Below are positions 25,831 through 34,778 of a stretch of DNA of 64,000 nt, one piece after another. A program made the position numbers and the translations under genes. Location of the stretch: assembly GCA_035632315.1 (NCBI GenBank), contig DASQGZ010000010.1, positions 45,720-109,719 of the forward strand. Direction: 5' to 3'. The notes beneath the pieces were generated by a model, which saw only the letters and a list, made by a program, of their open reading frames with translations, ran no database searches and was not told where the DNA came from. Numbering within the stretch: the stretch's first letter is position 1; the number at the start of each line of letters is the position of its first letter. Origin of the DNA: JAFDZW01 sp035632315 (GTDB taxonomy: Bacteria > Bacteroidota > Ignavibacteria > Palsa-1295).

Positions 25831-27093
25831 ATTACGCGCTGTTATACACTGATCGCGGTTGAAATCTTTTTCTTACTTGTCGGCTGTGTGACAAATGTTT
25901 TTGCACAAGGCAAGTGGGCATCAGATTCAACGAATGGCTTTACGGTTCGTGCCGGACTAACTGCATGTACGTTCAGTAATAAAATATATGTTTTTGGCGG
26001 ATACGACAATGCTACCTACCTCAACACGCTCGAAATATTTGACCCTTCGGCTCACGAGTGGAGTACGCCAAAAACAACCGGCACGTTTACGGCGCGACGC
26101 GGGCTTTGCTCCGCAATTGTAAATGGAAAGATATATCTGATTGGCGGATATGACGGGAAGAACTGGTTGAACACACTCGAAGTGTTCGATCCTGTGACAA
26201 ACGAATGGAGTACACCTGTCACACAGGGGACATTAGCGCCACGCGAAAAATTCTGCTGTGCTGTTGTGAATGATAAAATTTATGTCTTTGACGGATACGA
26301 TGGTATCAATCATCTAAATAGTGTGCAGGTATTTGATCCTGCAATTAATACCTGGAGCACTCCTTCGGTAACGGGTACATCAGTACCGCGGCGGGGAGTT
26401 TGTGCTGTAATTTTTGACGGAAAGATCTATGTAATGGGCGGGTTCAACGGTAATGAATATCTCAATATTGTTGAAATATTTGACCCAGCAACAAACGAGT
26501 GGACAACTCCGGCGGCGACAGGCACCTTCACGGCGCGCGGTGCACTTTGTGCAGGAGCGATCAATAACGTATTATATACGATCGGAGGAGTTCATTATGT
26601 TTCACCGAACTATATTCCGCTCAGTACCCTCGAGGCGCTCGATCCTCTTGCAGATCGTTGGACTTCACCTGCTACTATGGGCGCACTAACGCCACGATAT
26701 GAACTCACCGCCGCTGTATTGAATGGAAGCATCTACGTTTTTGGCGGGAGAACACTGAATAATTTTTTAAACACGGTCGAAGTATTCACACCGTCTTCCG
26801 ATAATGTCGTTTCAAATACTTATTCATTAGATATGGTCTTTTTCCCGAATCCGTCGGGTGGTGTGGGAGTGTCTCGGGCAACCAACATCACCGTTCGATC
26901 AAGCGGCGGATATGCCACACTCTGTCTGTACGATATAAAAGGTAATTTCATTTACACGCTTATGGATGGACCGGTATCAGCGGGCGAACAAACGATTACG
27001 ATCAATACTAGCAATATATCGCCCGGGACATATTTTTGCAAATTTGAGACGAATGGAACTTCGCTCACGAAAGAGATGATCGTGGTGAGATAA
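25831..27093 (+). CDS. secreted kelch-repeat protein with T9SS domain, apparent ATT start
   Basis: About 420 residues if translation begins at ATT 25831. From there the frame reads a clear signal peptide (TRCYTLIAVEIFFLLVG, then VFAQ) and an AGGGAG site lies 7 nt upstream, overlapping the stop of the DUF1501 gene. The first conventional start, GTG 25888, falls inside the signal peptide and would remove its charged end and half of its core. The mature protein has five or six kelch repeats (for example IYVFGGYDN-TYLNTLEIFDP) forming a beta-propeller, then a T9SS tail (FFPNPSGGV ... SPGTYFCKF). A base error at the start (ATG read as ATT) is the simple alternative. Confidence 0.8.
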   Translation: MTRCYTLIAVEIFFLLVGCVTNVFAQGKWASDSTNGFTVRAGLTACTFSNKIYVFGGYDNATYLNTLEIFDPSAHEWSTPKTTGTFTARRGLCSAIVNGKIYLIGGYDGKNWLNTLEVFDPVTNEWSTPVTQGTLAPREKFCCAVVNDKIYVFDGYDGINHLNSVQVFDPAINTWSTPSVTGTSVPRRGVCAVIFDGKIYVMGGFNGNEYLNIVEIFDPATNEWTTPAATGTFTARGALCAGAINNVLYTIGGVHYVSPNYIPLSTLEALDPLADRWTSPATMGALTPRYELTAAVLNGSIYVFGGRTLNNFLNTVEVFTPSSDNVVSNTYSLDMVFFPNPSGGVGVSRATNITVRSSGGYATLCLYDIKGNFIYTLMDGPVSAGEQTITINTSNISPGTYFCKFETNGTSLTKEMIVVR

Positions 27094-27123
27094 AGACCAC
27101 CTCCTGTTATTTTATTGCTGAAT

Positions 27124-27174
27124 GATTCCTTCCATGACTTGTTCTTGTTTAATAATCAAGCTGAGGAAGGGATC
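27124..27174 (+). other. hairpin in the spacer after the kelch gene
   Basis: GATTCCTTCC (27124-27133) pairs with GGAAGGGATC (27165-27174), 10 positions with one wobble, with an inner CTTG/CAAG pairing. There is no strong U-run, so it may be a transcript end stabiliser rather than an intrinsic terminator. Confidence 0.4.
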
Positions 27175-27228
27175 GCCGTTATTCTTTCTTAATAAGCAGA
27201 CCAACGTAGAACTTCACTGACTCATTAC

Positions 27229-28887
27229 GTGCGCTTCTTCGGAAACGACCCGGAAATTCCCGCATCACATTCATCCATATCCTGGCGCGATACACTTCGT
27301 TTCCTTATTGGTGTTGTCGCGCCGATCTCGTTCGTGATCCTCCTACCGGAGTTGGTCGCTCCGTTCAACGATGACAACCATCTTTTCCAATCGATGGGCT
27401 GGCTGCATCACGCATACGGACGGCTGCCATATCTCGGACTATGGGATCAAAATTTTCCGGGTATCGTCCAATTACATTCACTCGTTATTTCTATCTTCGG
27501 AGTTTCGCCGTTTGGATTCCGGCTTGTTGATTTTCTTGCTCAATTCGCGACGTGCATTTTGATGGCTGTCATTTTGCACCGACGATATGGAAAGTTCGTG
27601 GCCCTTGCTGCGCCCTCGCTGTTTGCTCTTGATTATATGATCGGTTCGTATTGGCTCTCCGGTCAGCGTGACGGTTTTGGTAGTTTGGCAGTACTTGCGG
27701 CAACAGCGATCTATCTGTCGCTTCGTTCCTCGCCTCTGAAAGAGAGAAAAATATTAAGCTATATCGGAATGTTTGCTGCCGGTACGTTTATGGCGATCGC
27801 GTTCGATTTGCGCCCGACGCAAATATTTTTGGCAATAGCACTTGCTGTCGCAGTCATTATTTATGATAAGAAATATCGTTGGGAGTGGCTTCTATGCTAT
27901 ACGCTCGGCGGACTTACTGTTATCGGGAGTATTGTTATTCAGTATGCTGCACAGCCCGGTGTTCTGGGCGAGTTCTGGCAAGATGCGATCCGGTTTAATA
28001 CAGAAGTATTCACCCTGCCTCAATATACTTTTCCGTGGTATCGTATGCTGTTCTTTCGTCCACGCGAGATCGTTTATAATCTTGTTGTTATTTTATGGTG
28101 CGTCCAATATGTTCGTTCGAAACGTGTCCCGGTGTTTCACGGATTCGGAAATAGGCTGAAGAACGCTCCGGTAGAGTCAACGCTTTTTTTGATGTATTAC
28201 ATTGCCTCAAAAGCGGGCGTGATCATGATGGGTAAGTTCTTCATCGGGCATTACCACCCTCAACTTATTCTCAATGCTATCCTTGCAGCGCTCGTTTTGA
28301 ATTATGTGATCCAATTATTCAATAAATACCGTGTGGTGAAATATATTCCGGCGTTGATACTGGCAGTATTGACTGTTCGGATTTATGCCCTGAGTCAGAT
28401 ACCGCCGATAACAAAAAATATTATCAACAGCCGCGAATTTCGGCTTGATAAAATTAGGGTCCGCAACCCATACGATGTGAACGATTGGGAAGAAGAGTAC
28501 GGGAAAACATCCGATTATTTGCTTCGTCATGATGCTCGCGGCAACCGATTAGAAGTTTGGGGATGGTGCCCGGGGCTCTACTGGCGTACCGGGTGTAATT
28601 CGAGCAGCCGCTTCCCGTTTATGCTTCCTCTTATCATGACCGGTAAGCACGGTGAATATACCGATTTCCAGCGTAAATGGCAGAGAGAGTTCATGGATTC
28701 GCTTACGCTCGCTCCCCCAAAGTTCGTGGTGATCGCCGTCGATAGTTTCGGTATCAACCAGTTTTACTACCACACATCATATCAATTAGTCGATTCCGTC
28801 CCGGGGTTTCGCAGACTTCTCGACACAGGATATACGCTTGATACGTCAATGAGCCAGTGGTATATCTACAAGAATAAAGCTTTCTGA
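27229..28887 (+). CDS. GT-C type membrane glycosyltransferase-like protein
   Basis: 552 residues from GTG 27229. About ten or eleven transmembrane segments. The first external loop contains PFNDDNHLFQ, an acidic pair at the position of the catalytic DE/DD motif of ArnT/GT39-type lipid-linked-sugar transferases, followed by the LWDQNFPGIVQLHSLV stretch that in relatives has the pattern DxxPG/KPP. The C-terminal part (residues about 400-550) is an extracytoplasmic soluble domain. It probably transfers a sugar from a polyprenyl-phosphate donor at the outer face of the inner membrane; acceptor unknown. Stands alone between the kelch gene and rplK. Confidence 0.75.
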   Translation: MRFFGNDPEIPASHSSISWRDTLRFLIGVVAPISFVILLPELVAPFNDDNHLFQSMGWLHHAYGRLPYLGLWDQNFPGIVQLHSLVISIFGVSPFGFRLVDFLAQFATCILMAVILHRRYGKFVALAAPSLFALDYMIGSYWLSGQRDGFGSLAVLAATAIYLSLRSSPLKERKILSYIGMFAAGTFMAIAFDLRPTQIFLAIALAVAVIIYDKKYRWEWLLCYTLGGLTVIGSIVIQYAAQPGVLGEFWQDAIRFNTEVFTLPQYTFPWYRMLFFRPREIVYNLVVILWCVQYVRSKRVPVFHGFGNRLKNAPVESTLFLMYYIASKAGVIMMGKFFIGHYHPQLILNAILAALVLNYVIQLFNKYRVVKYIPALILAVLTVRIYALSQIPPITKNIINSREFRLDKIRVRNPYDVNDWEEEYGKTSDYLLRHDARGNRLEVWGWCPGLYWRTGCNSSSRFPFMLPLIMTGKHGEYTDFQRKWQREFMDSLTLAPPKFVVIAVDSFGINQFYYHTSYQLVDSVPGFRRLLDTGYTLDTSMSQWYIYKNKAF

Positions 28888-29031
28888 CCCTGATTCGGTA
28901 TTCTGATCCTGATTCGATAATCGTAGTTTTTTCGAACTTTTCGGGATAAAATCCGTTTACATTCAGCTCTGAAAACGTGGGAGGCAAGCCCGGCAAGGCA
29001 AGCCGCCAACTACCACTAAACAAATACTACA

Positions 29032-29457
29032 ATGGCTAAAAAAATAACGGGTTATATCAAACTCCAGATCCCTGGTGGCAAGGCGACGCCTGCTCCGCCG
29101 GTCGGTCCCGCCTTAGGTCAAAAAGGTGTGAATATTATGGAGTTCTGCAAGCAATTCAATGCGAAAACGGCGAAGGCTGATGGAATGATCACGCCGGTCG
29201 TCATTACTGTGTATTCCGATAAGAGCTTCACCTTCATCACCAAGACGCCACCGGCAGCGGTGTTGCTTCTGAAAGCGGCGAAGCTCGAGAAGGGTTCGAA
29301 AGAATCCAACCGCACGAAGGTCGGCAAAGTATCTTCGAAGCAAGTGAAAGAAATTGCTGAACTGAAAATGGCCGATCTCAATGCCGCTTCTGTCGAAAGC
29401 GCAATGAGTATGGTTGCCGGAACCGCCCGCTCGATGGGCTTACTCGTGGAGGGATAA
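29032..29457 (+). CDS. rplK: 50S ribosomal protein L11
   Basis: 141 residues, the normal length. Conserved GYIKLQIPGGKATPAPPVGP at the N terminus with the Pro-rich hinge, then LGQKGVNIMEFCKQFNA, and the C-terminal rRNA-binding domain ending AGTARSMGLLVEG. Builds the GTPase-associated centre of the large subunit. It is followed 5 bp later by rplA. The common neighbours secE, nusG upstream and rplJ-rplL downstream are absent; a glycosyltransferase precedes it and a terminator follows rplA. Confidence 0.97.
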   Translation: MAKKITGYIKLQIPGGKATPAPPVGPALGQKGVNIMEFCKQFNAKTAKADGMITPVVITVYSDKSFTFITKTPPAAVLLLKAAKLEKGSKESNRTKVGKVSSKQVKEIAELKMADLNAASVESAMSMVAGTARSMGLLVEG

Positions 29458-29462
29458 GCAAA

Positions 29463-30164
29463 ATGGCACAACACGGTAAACGGTACAACAATCTTGCGAA
29501 AAAGGTCGAAGGCACGAAAGCAATGCCGATTGGCGACGCAGTAAAGAAAGTGAAAGAACTCGCAACCGCAAAGTTTGACGAGTCGATTGACATTGCGATC
29601 AATCTCGGAGTCGATCCGCGCAAAGCCGATCAGGCGATTCGCGGAACGGTTGCACTGCCGCACGGAATCGGTAAGAAAGTCCACGTGACGGTCATTACAA
29701 AGAATCAGGAAGCCGCTGCGAAAGAAGCAGGCGCCGATGAGGTCGGTTTCGAGACCATCCTGGAAAAAATTAAAGGTGGTTGGACGGGGACAGATGTGAT
29801 CGTTGCAACACCTGAGGTCATGGGCGAGCTCGGAAAGCTCGGTCGTGTACTCGGCCCCCGCGGCTTGATGCCAAACCCAAAAGCGGGTACGGTCACGCAG
29901 GATGTCGGCACTGCAGTCAAAGAAGTCAAAGCGGGTAAGATCGAATTCCGCGTTGATAAGCAGGGCAATGTACACTCGACCGTTGGCAAAGCATCGTTCG
30001 AAGCGAACAAACTTGCGGATAACATCAATATGTTCATCGCGACGATTCTTCGCGCAAAGCCATCATCGGCGAAAGGCCACTACATCAAAGGTGTAGCGAT
30101 CTCCAGCACGATGGGGCCGAGTGTGAAGATAGATACGACCGAAGCCCAGAAAGCTCACGCGTAA
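29463..30164 (+). CDS. rplA: 50S ribosomal protein L1
   Basis: 233 residues. Typical sequence order: HGKRYNNLAKKVEG, FDESIDIAINLGVDPRKADQ, VATPEVMGELGKLGRVLGPRGLMPNPK with the conserved GPRGLMP loop, and the C-terminal ISSTMGPSVKID. L1 binds 23S rRNA at the L1 stalk and in many bacteria represses its own operon. Co-transcribed with rplK (5-bp gap) and closed by the terminator at 30193-30220. Confidence 0.97.
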   Translation: MAQHGKRYNNLAKKVEGTKAMPIGDAVKKVKELATAKFDESIDIAINLGVDPRKADQAIRGTVALPHGIGKKVHVTVITKNQEAAAKEAGADEVGFETILEKIKGGWTGTDVIVATPEVMGELGKLGRVLGPRGLMPNPKAGTVTQDVGTAVKEVKAGKIEFRVDKQGNVHSTVGKASFEANKLADNINMFIATILRAKPSSAKGHYIKGVAISSTMGPSVKIDTTEAQKAHA

Positions 30165-30192
30165 TGTAATTGCTTCTTAGAAATTACGAACG

Positions 30193-30220
30193 AAGGGCTG
30201 AAATTTCTCAGCCCTTTTTT
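30193..30220 (+). terminator. intrinsic terminator after rplK-rplA
   Basis: AAGGGCTGA-AATTTC-TCAGCCCTT followed by a T run. The T run ends only 5 bp before the ATG of the next gene (30226), see the findings. Confidence 0.88.
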
Positions 30221-30225
30221 ATTTT

Positions 30226-30630
30226 ATGGCAGGATATTCAGGAACGCCGCTCGTTAAAAAGCTCGGCATCAAAGCCGGGATGAAAATTTCTGTCGTTGGT
30301 GCGCCGGAAGAATTCTGGAAAGAGCTTGGCGAGATGCCGGAAGTGAAGGCAACTGAGAAGCCGACAAAAGAAATGGATTTCATTCTGTTCTTTTCGGATT
30401 CAAAAAAAATGTTCGAGAAACATTTTTCGAAGTTTAGAGACGCGCTTTCTACAAGTGGCATGCTCTGGATCAGCTGGCCGAAGAAAGCTTCGAAAATCGC
30501 GACAGACCTGAATGAAAATATTATCCGCAACTTCGGACTGGCGAATGGGCTTGTCGATGTCAAAGTCTGTGCGGTTACTGATAAGTGGTCGGGGCTGAAG
30601 TTCGTGTATCGCCTGAAAGACCGCGTATAA
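30226..30630 (+). CDS. DUF3052 family protein
   Basis: 134 residues. Opens with AGYSGTPLVKKLGIKAGMK, the family start, and contains WISWPKKASKIATDLNENIIR near residue 84, also diagnostic. DUF3052 proteins are small soluble proteins of unknown activity, common in Bacteroidota and Actinomycetota; the short W-P-K core looks like a methyltransferase-type strand in form but no cofactor site is seen. The ATG lies directly after the rplKA terminator T run, with no room for a separate promoter or ribosome binding site. Confidence 0.85.
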   Translation: MAGYSGTPLVKKLGIKAGMKISVVGAPEEFWKELGEMPEVKATEKPTKEMDFILFFSDSKKMFEKHFSKFRDALSTSGMLWISWPKKASKIATDLNENIIRNFGLANGLVDVKVCAVTDKWSGLKFVYRLKDRV

Positions 30631-30776
30631 ACTTTTGCCATAAAGAATGATGTTGCTCTGCATTCGATTCTGCAATAGCAACACGGAATTCGACGGACTG
30701 TGACGGATGTCCACGGAATTTCCATATTGATCCGTCGTATTCCGTCAAATTCCGTGTACCTATTCTAAGTATAATA

Positions 30777-32549
30777 ATGAATATTCCAACGCGCACGCAT
30801 TACGCAGGCGAACTTCGCCCCACGCATATCGGAGAACGAGTAACGATTAACGGTTGGATAGATTCTAACCGCGACATGGGCAGCTTGCTGTTTTTCGATA
30901 TTCGCGATCGCGCCGGCAAGGTTCAGTGTGTCATCGAGCCAAGCGATGCGACAATGTTTCTCTATGAAGAAGGAAAGAAATTTCGTTCCGAGTTTGTCGT
31001 CAGTATTGAAGGCACGGTTCGTAAGCGCTCGAACCCAAATTCGAAGATACCGACAGGTGAGATAGAAATTCTCGTCGAATCGATCATTATCTTGAATGAA
31101 GCAGAAGTACCTCCATTCGTCATTGAAGAAGAAGTCAAAGCGAACGAAGACCTGCGCCTAAAATATCGTTATCTCGACCTTCGCCGCCCGAGTTTACAGA
31201 AGAATTTGATGATCCGCCACCGGATCACGAAATCCATTCGCGATCATTTCGATGCGCGCGGCTTCATCGAGATCGAAACGCCGATGCTGATGAAAGCAAC
31301 ACCGGAAGGTGCGCGCGATTTTCTTGTGCCGAGCCGTCTTCATCCGGGTGAATTTTATGCACTTCCACAATCGCCGCAGATATATAAGCAGATATTAATG
31401 GTGGCGGGGCTTGACAAATATTTCCAGATCGTTAAATGTTTCCGTGATGAAGACCTTCGCGCCGACCGCCAGCCGGAGTTCACGCAGCTTGACGTAGAGA
31501 TGAGCTTCCCGGATGAAGAGATGGTTTATGATGTCATGGAAAGCTGTTTGCGGAAAGTGTGGGGCGATGTCGGATACGAACTACCGAAGTTTTTGCGCTA
31601 TTCATACAAAGAAGTAATGGAGCGTTTCGGTTCGGACAAACCTGACCTTAGATATAAACTTGAGATCATTATGCTCACAGAAAAACTTCGCGGAAAAACA
31701 GAGTTTAAAGTCTTCAATGATGTTCTGCAAAAAAAACAGGGCACGATCGGCGCTGTCGTTGTGCCGGGCGGAGCCGCGTGGAGCCGCAAACAAATTGACG
31801 AGCTGACCGAACTTGCGAAAAAGTATGGAGCGGGCGGTCTTGTGTGGCTGAAGAAGACTGATTCCGGAATAGATTCGAGTGCAAAGAAATTTCTTACTGA
31901 GGAACTTCATTCTGAGATTGCTGAAGCTTGCGCAATGAAAGCGGGCGATATGGCGCTGATTGCTTGCCACGAAAAATGGAGCAGGGCATACACAATTCTT
32001 GGTGCAATTCGCATTGAGATCGCAAAGCGTCTCGAACTCACTAAGGGGAAACAATTCGAGTTTGTGCCGCTGTGGGTTGTCAACTTTCCCATGTTTGAGC
32101 TTGACGAAGAAAGCGGCAATTACAATGCTATGCATCACCCGTTCACATCGCCGGTTGTTGAAGATTGGGAAAATAGAACGGAAGACCTAGCGGCGATTCG
32201 TGCGCGTGCGTATGATATAGTTGTCAACGGCTATGAACTCGGGTCCGGCTCGATCAGAATTCACGACCGGAAATTGCAGTCGGAAGTCTTCGATATGCTC
32301 GGCCTTTCAAAAGCCGAGCAAGAAAAGAAATTCGGGTTTATGCTTGACGCATTCAGATATGGCGCGCCGCCGCACGGAGGAATGGCACTTGGTATTGACC
32401 GCATCGCCATGCTCTGTGCAGCAACGGATAATATCCGCGACGTGATTGCATTCCCGAAGACGACGTCAATGCAAGGCTTGATGGAAGATTGTCCTTCACC
32501 GATCGACCCGAAGCAGCTTGCCGAACTGAAGATTTCGATCAAAAATTAA
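30777..32549 (+). CDS. aspS: aspartyl-tRNA synthetase
   Basis: 590 residues, the bacterial form. The N-terminal anticodon-binding OB fold (GERVTINGWIDSNRDMG) is followed by class II motif 1 (ITKSIRDHFDARGFIEIETPML), motif 2 (FRDEDLRADRQPEFTQLDVEMSF), the bacterial GAD insertion (about 290-410), and motif 3 (GGMALGIDRIAMLC). Charges tRNA-Asp (in some lineages also tRNA-Asn). Start at ATG 30777 with a 146-bp spacer upstream that repeats ATTCCGT-type words several times (30685-30752). The rRNA/tRNA methyltransferase gene follows 42 bp downstream. Confidence 0.97.
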   Translation: MNIPTRTHYAGELRPTHIGERVTINGWIDSNRDMGSLLFFDIRDRAGKVQCVIEPSDATMFLYEEGKKFRSEFVVSIEGTVRKRSNPNSKIPTGEIEILVESIIILNEAEVPPFVIEEEVKANEDLRLKYRYLDLRRPSLQKNLMIRHRITKSIRDHFDARGFIEIETPMLMKATPEGARDFLVPSRLHPGEFYALPQSPQIYKQILMVAGLDKYFQIVKCFRDEDLRADRQPEFTQLDVEMSFPDEEMVYDVMESCLRKVWGDVGYELPKFLRYSYKEVMERFGSDKPDLRYKLEIIMLTEKLRGKTEFKVFNDVLQKKQGTIGAVVVPGGAAWSRKQIDELTELAKKYGAGGLVWLKKTDSGIDSSAKKFLTEELHSEIAEACAMKAGDMALIACHEKWSRAYTILGAIRIEIAKRLELTKGKQFEFVPLWVVNFPMFELDEESGNYNAMHHPFTSPVVEDWENRTEDLAAIRARAYDIVVNGYELGSGSIRIHDRKLQSEVFDMLGLSKAEQEKKFGFMLDAFRYGAPPHGGMALGIDRIAMLCAATDNIRDVIAFPKTTSMQGLMEDCPSPIDPKQLAELKISIKN

Positions 32550-32591
32550 TCCGCGAACATCCGCAGAGATCTGCGTTATCCGCGTGCCATT

Positions 32592-33404
32592 ATGCGCGTT
32601 TCAATTCAAAAGAATTATTCAAGAGAGGCAATTTCTCACTTCACCGGATTGAGGTTGCCTCAGTCAGGCGATCATTTTATCATCGAAACAGATAAAGTTG
32701 TCACATCCCTGCTTGAATCGCAACTTGAGGTCATTTCACTTTTTCTGACCGAAGAATATTTCAATAAGAAGCGAGCATTGATCGAGGCACATTCTCAAGA
32801 TGCAGAAGCGGCAGTCTTTCTTGCACCGAAAAATGAGATGGAGCAGATCGTCGGATTTGCTCTTCATCAAGGAATAATGGCGGCAGCAAAAATTCCGCGG
32901 GAATGTTCTCTTGATGAAATAATTCACAAGAGTACCAAGCCGGTTCTTCTTGTCATTCTTGATGAGATAGCCGACGCAGAAAATATGGGGGCGATCTACC
33001 GGACAGCACTTGCAATGGGTGCTTCGGCAATTCTCATCGATAATCGAAGTATCAGCCCGTGGATTCGTCGTGCAGTTCGTGTTTCGATGGGAGCGGTATT
33101 CGATCTGCCGACAATAACCGTTGATTCATTGCTTAATGCCATCGAGCAAATTAAGAATTCGAATATCTCTGTTTATGCAACGACGATTAGTGCAAATGCA
33201 CAATCACTATGGTCTGTTGATCTCACAAAAGATGTAGCATTGATATTTGGCTCGGAAGGGTATGGTATTAAAGACAATGTTATCTCATCGGCTGATGCTG
33301 AAATAACATTTCCTATGCCGGTAGGTATTGATTCGCTTAACGTTGCGATCACAGAAGGGGTCTTCTTGTACGAGGTTGCTCGTCAGCGAAAGATTAATAG
33401 TTAG
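32592..33404 (+). CDS. TrmH/SpoU-family RNA 2'-O-methyltransferase
   Basis: 270 residues. An N-terminal RNA-binding domain (L30e-like, about 1-95) precedes the SPOUT knot. Motif 1 is ENMGAIYRTALAMGASAILI, motif 2 is LIFGSEGYGI and motif 3 is DSLNVAITEGVFLYE, which together bind S-adenosylmethionine. It methylates a ribose in rRNA or tRNA; the exact site cannot be told. It follows aspS on the same strand, suggesting co-transcription. Confidence 0.9.
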   Translation: MRVSIQKNYSREAISHFTGLRLPQSGDHFIIETDKVVTSLLESQLEVISLFLTEEYFNKKRALIEAHSQDAEAAVFLAPKNEMEQIVGFALHQGIMAAAKIPRECSLDEIIHKSTKPVLLVILDEIADAENMGAIYRTALAMGASAILIDNRSISPWIRRAVRVSMGAVFDLPTITVDSLLNAIEQIKNSNISVYATTISANAQSLWSVDLTKDVALIFGSEGYGIKDNVISSADAEITFPMPVGIDSLNVAITEGVFLYEVARQRKINS

Positions 33405-33491
33405 TCATAATCATCCGAGTGCGTCACAGCCAGTTTCCTGCAGCCGTTCTTCTTTCATAAGTTTTATTAGTCACTATGAAACAAGGGCACT

Positions 33492-33581
33492 ATGAGAACA
33501 CTGTTGATAATTATTATTCTGCTTCCGGCGACGCATCCAACGTTGTTTAATATAGCGATGGCTCTCGTCGAGGAGATATAA
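33492..33581 (+). CDS. possible 29-residue hydrophobic peptide
   Basis: MRTLLIIIILLP followed by a short polar part, 29 residues, stop at 33579-33581, then an intrinsic terminator at 33598-33625. A weak CAAGG precedes the ATG. Length alone gives little statistical support; the case rests on the membrane-like N terminus and the terminator just after it. The rest of the 33405-33597 spacer shows nothing else. Confidence 0.25.
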   Translation: MRTLLIIIILLPATHPTLFNIAMALVEEI

Positions 33582-33597
33582 GCAGAGAAAAAATGTC

Positions 33598-33625
33598 AAA
33601 AAGCGCCGATTATTCGGCGTTTTTT
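33598..33625 (+). terminator. intrinsic terminator upstream of rplM
   Basis: AAAAAG-CGCCGA-TTAT-TCGGCG-TTTTTT: a 6-bp GC stem extended by A/T pairs, with T run on the plus strand and A run before it. Confidence 0.85.
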
Positions 33626-33755
33626 GTTTTGGACGGGTAATTCGGTCGAAATCTCTCAAAAAAGGAACTTTCTTACCTTAAAAAGGCTTATTACCCCGCT
33701 CAAAATACCGCGATTTTCAAGTGCGGTAACTTATTATTTTCTGAGGAGAACGAAC

Positions 33756-34214
33756 GTGTCGAAGAAGAAAAATACGTATGCGCTCAAGACCTATAGCGCC
33801 AAAGAAGGCGAACTCAAGCGCGATTGGTATGTAGTCGATGCCGACGGCCAGACGGTCGGCCGCCTTGCAACACAGGTCGCCAGCGTCCTGCGCGGCAAGC
33901 ATAAAGCAGCGTTCACTCCGCACGTTGATACCGGCGATTTTGTCGTTGTGATCAACGCAGAAAAAATTAAACTTACCGGGAAGCGCGAAGACCAGAAAGA
34001 GTACTTCCGTAATACGCAATATCCGGGTGGCGCGCGGTTCGTAAAATTTAAAGATATGCGCTCCGAGCATCCCGATCGTATCGTCGAGCATGCTGTCAAA
34101 GGAATGCTTCCGAAGAATTCGCTTGGCCGCCGTGTCGGTATGAAGCTGAAAGTTTATGCCGGTGCCGAGCACCCGCATGCAGCACAGCAGCCGAAATCAC
34201 TCAAGTTAGTATAA
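33756..34214 (+). CDS. rplM: 50S ribosomal protein L13
   Basis: 152 residues from GTG 33756, chosen for the AGGAG site 10 bp before it and because the family begins here. Conserved KRDWYVVDADGQTVGRLATQ and the AVKGMLPKNSLGRR motif. L13 is an early assembly protein of the large subunit. In the leader ACCGC and GCGGT (about 33707-33727) can pair, a possible autoregulatory hairpin. Followed by rpsI, the classical order. Confidence 0.96.
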   Translation: MSKKKNTYALKTYSAKEGELKRDWYVVDADGQTVGRLATQVASVLRGKHKAAFTPHVDTGDFVVVINAEKIKLTGKREDQKEYFRNTQYPGGARFVKFKDMRSEHPDRIVEHAVKGMLPKNSLGRRVGMKLKVYAGAEHPHAAQQPKSLKLV

Positions 34215-34236
34215 TTTTAGCAGGTAATTTTCTTCA

Positions 34237-34644
34237 ATGGCAAAACATCACGCAGTAATCACCGTCGGCCGCCGCAAGAATGCAGTTGCCCGCGTTCATC
34301 TGACACCCATCACCGATGGGAAGGGAATGAACATTGAGATCAATGGGAAGACATTCGAAAAGTTTTTCCCCAACGAGATCCATCGCGAGGACGTCGTTCG
34401 TCCGCTCAAGGCAACAGGTCAGTACGGTAATTACAGTGTGAACGCCAATGTCGTTGGCGGCGGAACAAGCGGGCAAGCAGGCGCGGTGCGTCTTGCGATC
34501 GCACATTCGCTTGTCGGCCTCAATGAGGAATTTCGTGCAATGCTTCGCAAAGAAGATCTGATGACGCGCGACCCGAGAATGGTCGAACGCAAAAAGCCCG
34601 GGCAGCCGAAAGCGCGCAAGAGATTCCAGTTCTCGAAGCGTTAA
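34237..34644 (+). CDS. rpsI: 30S ribosomal protein S9
   Basis: 135 residues. GRRKNAVARVHLTPI at the N terminus, GGGTSGQAGAVRLAIAHSL in the middle, and the C-terminal ERKKPGQPKARKRFQFSKR tail that reaches the decoding site. Transcribed with rplM, 22 bp apart. Confidence 0.97.
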   Translation: MAKHHAVITVGRRKNAVARVHLTPITDGKGMNIEINGKTFEKFFPNEIHREDVVRPLKATGQYGNYSVNANVVGGGTSGQAGAVRLAIAHSLVGLNEEFRAMLRKEDLMTRDPRMVERKKPGQPKARKRFQFSKR

Positions 34645-34778
34645 AAGTTTCTGGCCACTGGTCCCTGACCATAGGCCACTGTTTTAAAACCATATATATC
34701 TTCGTTAATTGCACCGGTGGTGCTCGCTGCGGTGAGTTTCGGTGCGAGAAGGTATAGAGAATATTAAACCAAACAACC

